Below, in pieces: positions 24,507 through 33,600 of a stretch of DNA of 64,000 nt. The translations under genes and the position numbers were made by a program. Position 1 is the first letter of the stretch, and each line of letters begins with the position of its first letter. Source of the DNA: Arthrobacter_D sp015752045. Lineage in GTDB: Bacteria > Actinomycetota > Actinomycetes > Actinomycetales > Micrococcaceae. The DNA lies in assembly GCF_015752045.1 (NCBI RefSeq), contig NZ_JADOUS010000001.1, positions 1 through 64,000 on the forward strand. The letters run 5' to 3'. Below the pieces are notes generated by a model. That model searched no databases. It was not told where the DNA came from and worked only from the letters and a program-made list of their open reading frames with translations.

Positions 24507-27500
24507 TCACTTGATCGAGATAGTCGACGCGACGCTGGGCACCCCGTTGTCATCCATCGCGAAGAGCATGTAGTTGCCCGGCACGAGGATCCCGGGGTCC
24601 GCCGGCAGCGTCAGCGACGACGTGTTGCCATTCACCGAGGTCGCGGTCAGCGGAATGCGCCGCTGGTCCGTGTTCACGGTATGGGTCACCGTGCTCATCC
24701 GTACAAGGGAGAACTCGGTGACCGGCGAACCGGTGGTGATGGCGACGGTGCTGCCGACCGCGGCGGTCGTCGGTGCGGCGACGATGGCCGGCCGCGCGCG
24801 CTCGCTGCCGTCGGCGTTCAGCAGGTAGGGAGGCGTGAAGATCTCCCCGTCCAGATGGTTCGTTTTCGTGCAGTTGGTGCACAGCCCGCCGCCACCCACG
24901 AAGATCCTGCCGTCGGGAAGCAGCAGTGCGACGCTGTGATAGGTCCGGGGAACGGCCATCGGGGCCATCATGGTCCACTTGCCGGTCTCCGGGTTCCAGA
25001 TCTCCGGAGCCATCCGGGCGTCCGTGTCGGTGAACGGGACGGGGGTGGCCTGGCCTCCGACGACGAACACCTGGCCGTCGGGCAGGGCGACACCGTTCGC
25101 GAACGACCGCGTGACCGCCATGTCCTCGGTCCGGTCCACGCGGACTCCGTCGTTGATGTCGATGGTGTAGGCCCGGGCGGTGGCGGGAGCATCCGAATAG
25201 GCAGTTGCGCCGCCCACGGTCAGGATCTTGCCGACGTCGTACATCACTGCATCGCCATTCATCGCGTCCGCGCTATCGGACCGCAGGCCGGCATCGGTGA
25301 TGCTGCCGTTGCCGGTGGTGGAGATCCAGTTCATCCTGCGGCTCGGCCCGGCGTGGAAGACCCGACCACCGGGAGCGGCGAACAGCCAGGCGTGATTGTC
25401 GGAACGGTACTGGCCCCGGGGATCGTCGGTCAGGATGCTGTCGACCCCCACGTTCGGCAGCGTCCGCCAGCCGCCTGCTGCGGACCAGATCTCCCCGTTC
25501 TTCGCGGCGGCGCCGCCGGACCAGGATCCGCCGATGGTGAAGACCTCCCCGGTGGAGGTGGTCACGTTGCTCTGGTAGCCCCGTGCGATCTTCATGTCCG
25601 GCCCGGGGGTCCAGGCATTCGTCGTCGGGTTGTACAGGCTCGTCTTCGAACTGTTGCTGCCGCCGGTGACCATGATCGTCCCGTCGGGCAGCATCGAGGT
25701 GCCCGGGCAGAACATGTCGTGGCCGGTGTTGGAGACCTGGGCCTGGGTCACCTTGCCCGTGGCGATATCGAGGATGGATGTCTGGGTGTACCCCCTGCTG
25801 CCCCCGAACGTGGTCGGAGAGTAGGAGGACCAGGTCAGCAGTTTGTTGCCGGGCAGGATGGCCGCGGCCGCCGGCACGAGGGGGAAGTTGATGGTGGGAC
25901 CCCAGGATCCTGCGGAAGACCCCGCCGACGATCCCGCCGAGGGGCCGAGGAGGTTGATCTCTGCGGCGCTGCTCCAGGGGCCCCGGTTGCCCGCCTCGGA
26001 GGTCGCGGTCAACCGGACGTACCGGGCGCTGACCGCGGTGAAGTCCACCGTCTTCTCAACACCGGTATCCGCCCAGGTGCCCGTGGCGAGCACATTCCAG
26101 GTGATCCCGTCGGAGCTGGCCTCGATCGAGTACTTGCCGATCCGCCCGTTCCCGCCGTCGGGACGCGGAAGATACGTCAGGCCCGCGATGCCCCGCGCCG
26201 CCTTCGTGTCGATCGTGATGGAATGCGGCAACGGAGCCGCCGGAGCCGGCGAGTACCTGGTGTGCCAGATCGTCGCCGTATCACCGTCCAGGACATTGGC
26301 GGCACCGTTGTTCACCCGCGCGGTCTCCGCATCACTGGCCGTGGCCGTCCACCCCGCCCGCGGCAGCACACCGGTTGCAGGGGCCGGTTCACCGCCGAGG
26401 AGGTTGATCTCCGCGGCGCTGCTCCAGGGGCCACGATTGCCGGCCTCGGAGGTCGCGGTCAACCGGACGTACCGGGCGCTCACCGCCGTGAAGGTGGCCG
26501 TCTTCTCAGCGATGGTGTCCGACCAGGTGCCCGTGGTGAGGACGCTCCAGGTGGTGCCGTCGGAGCTGGCTTCGATCGAGTACTTCCCGATCCGCCCGTT
26601 CCCACCGTCGGGGCGCGGAAGATACTGAAGGCCCGCGATGCCCCGTGCCGCCTTCGTGTCGATCGTGATGGAGTGCGGCAGCGGTGCCGCCGGCGCCGGC
26701 GAGTACCTGCTGTGCCAGATCGTGGCCGTGCTGCCGTCGAGCACGTTGGCCGCACCGTTGTTCACCCGCGCGATCTCCGCGTCGCTGGCCGTGGCCGTCC
26801 ACCCCGCCCGCGGCAGCACCCCGGCGGCAGGGGCCGGATCGCCCGCGAAGAGGTTGATCTCCGCGGCGCTGCTCCAGGGGCCACGATTGCCGGCCTCGGA
26901 GGTCGCTGTCAACCGGACGTACCGGGCGCTCACTGCCGTGAAGGTGGCCGTCTTCTCGGCGATGGTGTCCGCCCACGTCCCGTTCGCCACCGGCTGGCTC
27001 CATGTGACACCGTCGACGCTCACCCGGATGTCGAAGCTCCCGATTCGCCCGTTCCCACCGTCCGGACGCGGCAGGTAGGCGAGGCCCGCGATACCGCGCG
27101 CCGCCTTCGTGTCGATCGTGATGGAGTGCGGCAGCGGAGCCGCCGGCGCCGGCGAGTACCTGGTGTGCCAGATTGTCGCCGTATCACCGTCCAGGACATT
27201 GGCGGCACCGTTGTTCACCCGCGCGGTCTCCGCATCACTGGCCGTGGCCGTCCACCCCGTGCGCGGCAGAGGAGCGGGAGCGGGCTCCACCAACGCGGCC
27301 GGAAGCACCGTGCTGTGATGCAGTTGGGTCGAGAGTGACGACCCGTTCGGGCCGGCGAGAGCGGCTCCGTGCACGTGGGAGCCGGCCGGACCTGTGGCCG
27401 CGGGCCCTACGGTTCCGCATCCGACGACGAGCAGAAGCACCATCAGGAGGGCGGGTACTCGACGTACGCTTCTCCGTCGTCCCGATCCGACCCTGGGGCT

Positions 27501-27551
27501 ACCCAGCAGATGTATGACCCTGATGATGAAAGCGTGCGTTCGAGAAGCCAC
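24507..27551 (-). CDS. Lipoprotein galactose-oxidase-like copper-radical oxidase with three F5/8C domains
   Basis: 1014 residues. An Arg-rich start and a hydrophobic stretch lead to lipobox LVVGC (Cys ~45). Three F5/8 type C (CBM32-like) domains follow at about residues 95-234, 245-384 and 395-534, then a seven-bladed Kelch-type oxidase domain and a DUF1929 C terminus. The copper-radical site is complete: Cys in MFCPGTS, Tyr in ARGYQS, stacking Trp in GGSWSGG, Tyr-His in RTYHSV and His in TVTHTVNTDQR. Such enzymes oxidise primary alcohols of sugars to aldehydes and release peroxide. GTG at 27551 is the start; AAGGA lies 10 nt upstream. Confidence 0.85.
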   Translation of the reverse strand: MASRTHAFIIRVIHLLGSPRVGSGRRRSVRRVPALLMVLLLVVGCGTVGPAATGPAGSHVHGAALAGPNGSSLSTQLHHSTVLPAALVEPAPAPLPRTGWTATASDAETARVNNGAANVLDGDTATIWHTRYSPAPAAPLPHSITIDTKAARGIAGLAYLPRPDGGNGRIGSFDIRVSVDGVTWSQPVANGTWADTIAEKTATFTAVSARYVRLTATSEAGNRGPWSSAAEINLFAGDPAPAAGVLPRAGWTATASDAEIARVNNGAANVLDGSTATIWHSRYSPAPAAPLPHSITIDTKAARGIAGLQYLPRPDGGNGRIGKYSIEASSDGTTWSVLTTGTWSDTIAEKTATFTAVSARYVRLTATSEAGNRGPWSSAAEINLLGGEPAPATGVLPRAGWTATASDAETARVNNGAANVLDGDTATIWHTRYSPAPAAPLPHSITIDTKAARGIAGLTYLPRPDGGNGRIGKYSIEASSDGITWNVLATGTWADTGVEKTVDFTAVSARYVRLTATSEAGNRGPWSSAAEINLLGPSAGSSAGSSAGSWGPTINFPLVPAAAAILPGNKLLTWSSYSPTTFGGSRGYTQTSILDIATGKVTQAQVSNTGHDMFCPGTSMLPDGTIMVTGGSNSSKTSLYNPTTNAWTPGPDMKIARGYQSNVTTSTGEVFTIGGSWSGGAAAKNGEIWSAAGGWRTLPNVGVDSILTDDPRGQYRSDNHAWLFAAPGGRVFHAGPSRRMNWISTTGNGSITDAGLRSDSADAMNGDAVMYDVGKILTVGGATAYSDAPATARAYTIDINDGVRVDRTEDMAVTRSFANGVALPDGQVFVVGGQATPVPFTDTDARMAPEIWNPETGKWTMMAPMAVPRTYHSVALLLPDGRIFVGGGGLCTNCTKTNHLDGEIFTPPYLLNADGSERARPAIVAAPTTAAVGSTVAITTGSPVTEFSLVRMSTVTHTVNTDQRRIPLTATSVNGNTSSLTLPADPGILVPGNYMLFAMDDNGVPSVASTISIK
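25951..27270 (-). repeat. Three tandem ~420-bp repeats, period exactly 450 bp
   Basis: The units 25951-26370, 26401-26820 and 26851-27270 encode the three F5/8C domains. Landmarks such as aggttgatct recur at 25951, 26401 and 26851. The copies differ at only scattered bases, many of them silent, and are joined by ~30-bp linkers. Confidence 0.9.
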
Positions 27552-27704
27552 GGTGGTGCCATCCTTTTCCCCAGCAAATGTGACAAAAGACCTGCTTTCG
27601 ACACTAGGAAGACGGCGACTCGTGAACAGGAGTGGGATGTACCGGAGGTTGGAGAGGGCCTACTCGTTTAACCCCGTCTGTGCTGAGGCAGGTACTTGGA
27701 AACA

Positions 27705-27730
27705 GGAACCGTGCCTACGCAGTACCGGTT
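27705..27730 (+). promoter_or_regulatory. Possible ECF-sigma (SigH/SigR-type) promoter
   Basis: GGAAC at 27705-27709, an 18-bp spacer and GTT at 27728-27730 match the form of actinobacterial SigH/SigR stress promoters. It points at the DUF3072 gene 113 nt downstream. Nothing else is seen in 27552-27843 apart from the divergent upstream region of the oxidase gene. Confidence 0.35.
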
Positions 27731-27843
27731 CGCACGTCACGCAAGGGTGCGTAGCCGGCGCACCAACGGCCCCACTCGACAGGGGTGTCAGAGACAGTAA
27801 GTACACTGATGGCTCACGCTGTTCACGACGAAGAGGAACTCAC

Positions 27844-28071
27844 ATGGCAGACACACTGGGAAGCCCGAAATCCGAGCCCGAGGGCGGCTTCGAGCGCGAT
27901 CCCTCCGACTGGGTCACCGGCGACGAGCCGATGACGGCGGCACAGCGGAGCTACCTCGACACGCTGGCACGCGAAGCCGGCGAGGAGATCCCCGCCGACA
28001 TCAACAAGGCCGAGGCCTCCGAGCACATCGACCGGCTGCAGGGCAAGAGCAAGCGGGTCAGCGACTCCTGA
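27844..28071 (+). CDS. DUF3072 small hydrophilic protein
   Basis: 75 residues. It matches the DUF3072 family of short actinobacterial and proteobacterial proteins: DPSDWVTGDEPMTAAQRSYL, then TLAREAGEEIP, then a helix with KAEASEHIDRLQ. The DPMTxxQxxYLxxL region and the lysine/glutamate pattern resemble the Lsr2/SAP-like helical segment, but the function is unknown. AGAGGAA precedes the ATG. A possible stress-sigma promoter lies upstream. Confidence 0.8.
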   Translation: MADTLGSPKSEPEGGFERDPSDWVTGDEPMTAAQRSYLDTLAREAGEEIPADINKAEASEHIDRLQGKSKRVSDS

Positions 28072-28162
28072 CCCCCGCTGATTCCACCCTCCGCGCCGGT
28101 CGTGCGGGAATGGTCGACCCTTCCCGCACGACGGGTCCGGGGAGTGGGATCAGGCGAACGGC

Positions 28163-29551
28163 CTACCGTGCGCCGGCGAAGTTGAACTCGGTGCAGATAT
28201 CCTGGCCGAAGACGAAGCGCCGCACGGGTGCGGTACGGGCCTCGGCGATCGCATCGGATCCGGTGAAGCGGATGCCGGGAACGCCGTCCCCCACGAGCAC
28301 CGGCGCCGTGGTGAGGTACAGGCGGTCCAGCAGCCCCGCCTCGAGGAAGCGCGACACGGTGTTGCCGCCACCTTCGATGAGGACCTTCTCCAGTCCCCTC
28401 GCCTGCAGGACGTCCAGGATCCGCTGGGGCGCGAAACCCTCCGCCGGCAACCGCACCACCTCCACGGAGGACGGCAGGCCGTCGGGGACCACCGCGTGGG
28501 CGCCGATGATCCAGAGCGTGGGCACGCCGTCGTCGGCCAGGACCCGCACCCCCGCCCCCACTTTCGCCGACGCGTCCAGGACCACCCGCACGGGGCTGCT
28601 GCCGGGCACGTCGCGCACCGCCAGCGAGCAGTCCTCGGCGAGGACGGTCGACGCCCCGACCACGACGGCGTCGACGAGCGCGCGCAGGCGCTGCAGGTGC
28701 CCGTGGTCGCCGCGGTCCTCGTGGAAGCCCGAGTCCCCCGAGCGTGAGGCGATGAACCCGTCGAGGCTCTGCCGCAGCTGTCCGACGACGAGCTGCCCGG
28801 ACGCCCCCGCGAGGTAGCCGTAACGGTGGGTCAGCTCCTCCGCCTCGCCCGGCGCGGGGGCCGGGGGCACGGCGCCGTCGAGCAGGGCGCTCCAGGCATC
28901 GGCGGACGGCGGTGCGTCGTGCCGCATGCGGGCGCGCTTCGTCGCAAGATAACCGGCATTCTCCGATCGCTCCGACACGGCGAGGCCGCGGCGCTCGACG
29001 ACGTCGATCCCGAGATCCTCGAGCGCCTCCTCCTTGGCGGGGTTGCCGGAGAGCAGGCGGACCGCGCGGATGCTAAGGTCCTGCAGGATCTCGGCCGCCT
29101 GGTCGTAGCGCCGGGCGTCGATGGGCAGTCCCAGCGCGGTGTTCGCGTCCACGGTGTCAACACCCTGGTCCTGCAGGGCGTAGGCCTTGAGCTTGGCGAG
29201 CAGTCCGATGCCGCGGCCCTCGTGCCCGCGGACGTACACCAGGACGCCGCGTCCCTCCTCGGCGATCGCTGCGAGCGCGGCGTCGAGCTGTTCCCCGCAG
29301 TCGCAGCGCCAGGACCCGAAAGCGTCCCCGGTGAGGCATTCGCTGTGGACGCGGACCAGGGGCGGCGCCTCGGCCGGACCGTGCGCGGCGTCGTCGATCC
29401 CCTGCGCGAGGGCCACGTGCTCCGTGCCCTCGCCGTCCCGGTAGCCGATCATGCGGAAGGTCCCGTGCCTGGTGGGCAGCACGGTCTCGACCACCCTCTC
29501 GATGGTGGCCGGCACGGGTGCTGATGCGTGGTGCGTGGACTGCAGGGACAT
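28163..29551 (-). CDS. ribA: GTP cyclohydrolase II fused to RibD C-terminal reductase domain
   Basis: 462 residues. Residues ~20-215 are GTP cyclohydrolase II, which opens GTP to start riboflavin synthesis: Zn ligands in HSECLTGDAFGSWRCDCGEQ, GHEGRGIGL and LGLPIDARRYDQAAEIL. Residues ~245-462 are a RibD C-terminal (dihydrofolate-reductase-like) domain (QSLDGFIASR, VDAVVVGASTVLAED, EGGGNTVSRFL). The deaminase half of RibD and the RibB domain are absent, so the protein may combine an early step with pyrimidine reduction, or the second domain may be specialised. ATG at 29551. No FMN riboswitch is apparent upstream. Confidence 0.9.
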   Translation of the reverse strand: MSLQSTHHASAPVPATIERVVETVLPTRHGTFRMIGYRDGEGTEHVALAQGIDDAAHGPAEAPPLVRVHSECLTGDAFGSWRCDCGEQLDAALAAIAEEGRGVLVYVRGHEGRGIGLLAKLKAYALQDQGVDTVDANTALGLPIDARRYDQAAEILQDLSIRAVRLLSGNPAKEEALEDLGIDVVERRGLAVSERSENAGYLATKRARMRHDAPPSADAWSALLDGAVPPAPAPGEAEELTHRYGYLAGASGQLVVGQLRQSLDGFIASRSGDSGFHEDRGDHGHLQRLRALVDAVVVGASTVLAEDCSLAVRDVPGSSPVRVVLDASAKVGAGVRVLADDGVPTLWIIGAHAVVPDGLPSSVEVVRLPAEGFAPQRILDVLQARGLEKVLIEGGGNTVSRFLEAGLLDRLYLTTAPVLVGDGVPGIRFTGSDAIAEARTAPVRRFVFGQDICTEFNFAGAR

Positions 29552-29624
29552 GGGACAACCTTAGGAGCGGAGCGTGGTGACGCGAAAAGCAGGTGTGCTC
29601 AGGACAACGGGTGGCCGCGGCCTT

Positions 29625-30551
29625 TTATTGCGCTTCCTGCAGGACGGAGGGCCGTCGGACGTCGGCGGCGGCGCGGTCCAGGACCTCGCGGACGGCGAGG
29701 ACGGCGGGCCGCCGCGCACCCGCACGGCGCGCCGAGGTGAAGATGGAGCGCCGCGGGTCCTCGGCGAGATCGAGCAGCCGCACGGGCACGTTCCGGCCCG
29801 TCCAGACCAGCTCCGGCATGAGCGCGACCGCGTTGCCGGACTCGATGAGCCGGATTTGCGCCTGCAGGTCCGCCGTCTCGTACCGTACGTCGGGTTCGAA
29901 GCCGGCGCGCCGGCACGCCTGCTCGGCCCAGTGCCGCGACGCCGCTCCCCGTGGTTCCATCACCCAGGCCGCGCCTTCTGCCTCCGCTACCGACGAGATG
30001 CCGGCATAGCGGTGGCCTGCCAGGGGCACGGCGAGCTGGATGGCGTCCTGCGTCAGCGCCACGTGGTCGAGTTCGGGGTGGCGGGGAGCGGCATGCCCCG
30101 GGTACTGCTCCGCGATCACGAGGTCGAAGTCCCGGGCGAAGGTCTCGTAGAGGGCGGTCTCCGGCTCGCGCTGCACCATCTCCACGCGGACGTCCGGATA
30201 GTCGAGGGTCATGGCGGTCAGGGCATCCGGCATCAGGGCGAGCGCGGCCGACTGGAACACCGCGACGCGGACCGTCCCGGACACGGTGGTCAGCGAGGCG
30301 GCGAGATCGGCCTCGGCCCGTTCGAGGGTCTCCAGCAGTTCCGCGGTGTGGGCGACGAGGACCTCGGCCTGGGGCGTGAGGACCACGCGGCGCCCGGTCT
30401 TCCGCAGCAGCTGGACGCCCACCTCCTTCTCGAGCAGGGCGAGCTGCTGCGACACGGAGGACGGGCTGTAGCTCAGGGCCGCGGCGACCTCCGCGAGGGT
30501 CCCCCGGATCTTCAGTTCACGGAGCAGCCGGAGCCTGCGCAGGTCGAGCAT
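29625..30551 (-). CDS. LysR family regulator, probably of putA
   Basis: 308 residues. An N-terminal winged helix-turn-helix (LRELKIRGTLAEVAAALSYS, then SSVSQQLALLEKEVG) is followed by a periplasmic-binding-protein-like effector domain. It is divergent from putA across 144 nt, the classic arrangement for a LysR activator of its neighbour, so proline or a catabolite is a likely effector. ATG at 30551. Confidence 0.85.
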   Translation of the reverse strand: MLDLRRLRLLRELKIRGTLAEVAAALSYSPSSVSQQLALLEKEVGVQLLRKTGRRVVLTPQAEVLVAHTAELLETLERAEADLAASLTTVSGTVRVAVFQSAALALMPDALTAMTLDYPDVRVEMVQREPETALYETFARDFDLVIAEQYPGHAAPRHPELDHVALTQDAIQLAVPLAGHRYAGISSVAEAEGAAWVMEPRGAASRHWAEQACRRAGFEPDVRYETADLQAQIRLIESGNAVALMPELVWTGRNVPVRLLDLAEDPRRSIFTSARRAGARRPAVLAVREVLDRAAADVRRPSVLQEAQ

Positions 30552-30582
30552 CGAGTCCCCATTCGTTCGGTCCTGCTGATGG

Positions 30583-30597
30583 ATACCGTTCGGTAAT
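30583..30597. promoter_or_regulatory. Candidate LysR operator between lysR and putA
   Basis: The dyad TACCG-TT-CGGTA (30584-30595) contains the T-N11-A pattern (T30584, A30596) typical of LysR binding sites. It lies 32 nt upstream of the regulator start and ~100 nt upstream of putA. Confidence 0.5.
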
Positions 30598-30695
30598 CAT
30601 CGCTTTTCCTAATGGTACGGTGCGCCCGATACTGGGGTTGAAGTAGCTGCGTCATCCTGTGCCCGGCGCGAGCCGACCAACCGAAAGCCGTTGCC

Positions 30696-33600
30696 ATGAC
30701 AACCCAGATCCCACCCCGCGAGGCCACCGCCACCACCCCGGCGTCCCCGAGCCCGTCGATCGCCGACCCGAGCACCGACGTCGAGCCCGCCTCCTTCTCC
30801 GCCGGCCCCGGCAGCACCACGGACATCCCGGCAGCGCTGCCGGACGAGGCAATCGCTTTGGTGCGGCGGTGGCTGACCGAGGCATCGAAGGTCCCTGTCG
30901 ATTCGTCGGCCCAGCAGCTCGCCGGTGTCCTGAAGGACCCGAACGGTTTGGCCTTCACGGTCGGCTTCGTGGACGGCGTGATCCGCCCGGAGGACCTCTC
31001 CGTCGCGGCCCGGAACCTCGCGGCCATCGCGCCGAAGGTACCCGCCTTCCTCCCCTGGTACATGCGCTCCGCCGTGAAGGTCGGCGCCGCCGTCGCCCCC
31101 GTCCTGCCCCGGGTGGTCATCCCCATCGCCCGCCGCGTGCTGCGCGAGATGGTGGGGCACCTCATCATCGACGCCTCCGATGCCCGGCTCGGCCGCTCGA
31201 TCGGGAAAATCAGGCGCGAGGGCGTCCGCCTGAACATCAACCTGCTCGGCGAGGCCGTCCTCGGCGACCACGAGGCCGAACGCCGCCTCGCCGGCACGGT
31301 CCGCCTGCTCGAGCGGCCCGACGTCGACTACGTCTCCATCAAGGTCTCCTCGACGGTCGCCCCGCACCCCGCCTGGGCCTTCGACGAGGCAGTCCGGCAC
31401 GTCGCGGAGAAGCTCGCCCCCCTGTACACGCTCGCGGCGCAGGCCGAGACACCCACGTTCATCAACCTCGACATGGAGGAGTACAAGGACCTCGACCTGA
31501 CGATCGCGGTCTTCATGGACATCCTCGACCGGCCCGAGTTCACGCATCTCGAGGCGGGCATCGTCCTGCAGGCGTACCTCCCCGACTCCCTGGCCGCGAT
31601 GATCCGCCTGCAGGAGTGGGCCGCCGCCCGGCGGGCCCGGGGCGGCGCCGGCATCAAGGTCCGCGTGGTCAAGGGCGCCAACCTCCCGATGGAGCAGGTG
31701 GAGTCGTCCCTCCACGACTGGCCGCTCGCCACCTGGGGATCGAAGCAGGACTCGGACACCCACTACAAGCGCGTCCTGAACTACGCCCTGCAGCCGGGCC
31801 GCATCGACAACGTGCGCATCGGCGTCGCCGGCCACAACCTCTTCGACCTCGCCTTCGCCTGGCTCCTCGCCGGCGAGCGCGGCGTCCGTCACGGCATCGA
31901 GTTCGAGATGCTCCTCGGCATGGCGCAGGGGCAGGCCGAGGCCGTGAAGCGTGACGTCGGTTCGCTGCTCCTCTACACGCCCGTGGTGCACCCGGGCGAG
32001 TTCGACGTCGCCATCGCCTACCTCATCCGCCGCCTCGAGGAGGGCGCGAGCCAGGACAACTTCATGTCCGCGGTGTTCGAGCTCACGGAGAACGAGTCCC
32101 TCTTCGACCGCGAGAAGAACCGCTTCCTCGCCTCCCTGGAGGAGCTCGACACGACCATCCCCGCGCCGAACCGGCGCCAGGACCGCGGCGCCCCCGCCCC
32201 GGCCCATTCCGGGGCCGGATTCTCCAACACGCCCGACACCGATCCCTCCCTCCCGGCGAACCGTGCCTGGGGCCGGGCGATCCTGGACCGGGTGGCCACC
32301 TCCGAACTGGGGGACGACGTCGTCGCCGCGACCACCCTGACCCGCGAGGAGGACCTGGAGCACACCATCGCGGACGCCGTCGCCGCGTCGGCATCCTGGG
32401 GCTCCCTGACGGGCGCCGAGCGTGCCGCCGTCCTGCACCGGGCCGGCGACGCGCTGGAGGCGCACCGGGCCGACCTCATGGAGGTCATGGCCGCCGAGAC
32501 CGGCAAGACGCTCGACCAGGCCGATCCCGAGATCTCCGAGGCCGTGGACTTCGCCCACTACTACGCCGAGCGCGCCCGCGAGCTCGACGACGTCGACGGC
32601 GCGTCCTTCTCCCCCGTCCGGCTCACCGTGGTGACGCCGCCGTGGAACTTCCCGGTCGCGATCCCCGCGGGCTCCACCCTCGCCGCCCTCGCCGCCGGGT
32701 CCGCCGTGATCATCAAGCCCGCCCCGCAGGCGCGGCGCTCCGGCTCCGTCATGGTCGAGGCCCTGTGGGCCGCGGGCGTGCCGCGGGAGGTCCTGCACCT
32801 CGCGCACCTCGACGAGGGCGACCTCGGACGCCGGCTCCTCGCCGATCCCCGCGTGGACCGCGTGATCCTCACCGGCGGCTACGAGACCGCCGAGCTGTTC
32901 CGCTCCTTCCGGGCCGACCTGCCGCTGCTCGCCGAGACCTCCGGCAAGAACGCCGTCATCGTCACCCCCAGCGCGGACCTCGACCTCGCCGCGAAGGACG
33001 TCGCGCAGTCAGCCTTCGGCCATGCCGGCCAGAAGTGCTCCGCTGCCTCCCTGGTCATCCTCGTGGGCAGCGTGGCCACCTCGCAGCGCTTCCGCAACCA
33101 GCTGCTCGACGCCGTCTCCTCACTCACCGTCGGCTACCCGTCCGATCCGGGCACGCAGATGGGTCCCGTCATCGAGCCCGCGACCGGCAAGCTCCTGGAC
33201 GGGCTCACGACGCTCGGTGAGGGCGAGTCCTGGTTCATCGAGCCCCGGCAGCTCGACGACTCCGGCCGCCTGTGGAGCCCCGGCGTCCGCACCGGTGTGC
33301 GGCGCGGGTCCACCTACCACCTCACGGAGTACTTCGGCCCGATCCTCGGCGTCATGACCGCCGCCACGCTCGAGGAGGCCATCGCCCTGCAGAACGACAT
33401 CGACTACGGCCTCACCTCGGGCATCCACTCCCTGGACAGCGGGGAGATCGCCACCTGGATCGACGGCGTGCAGGCCGGCAACCTCTACGTCAACCGGGGC
33501 ATCACGGGAGCGATCGTCCAGCGCCAGCCCTTCGGCGGCTGGAAGAAGTCCGCCGTCGGTGCGGGCACCAAGGCGGGAGGCCCCAACTATCTCGTGGGCC

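Noticed and set aside
24681..27338. 885-codon open frame on the plus strand
   Set aside because: Antisense to the copper-radical oxidase; composition is Gly/Arg/Asp-rich with no motif, while the minus strand carries full F5/8C and oxidase motifs.
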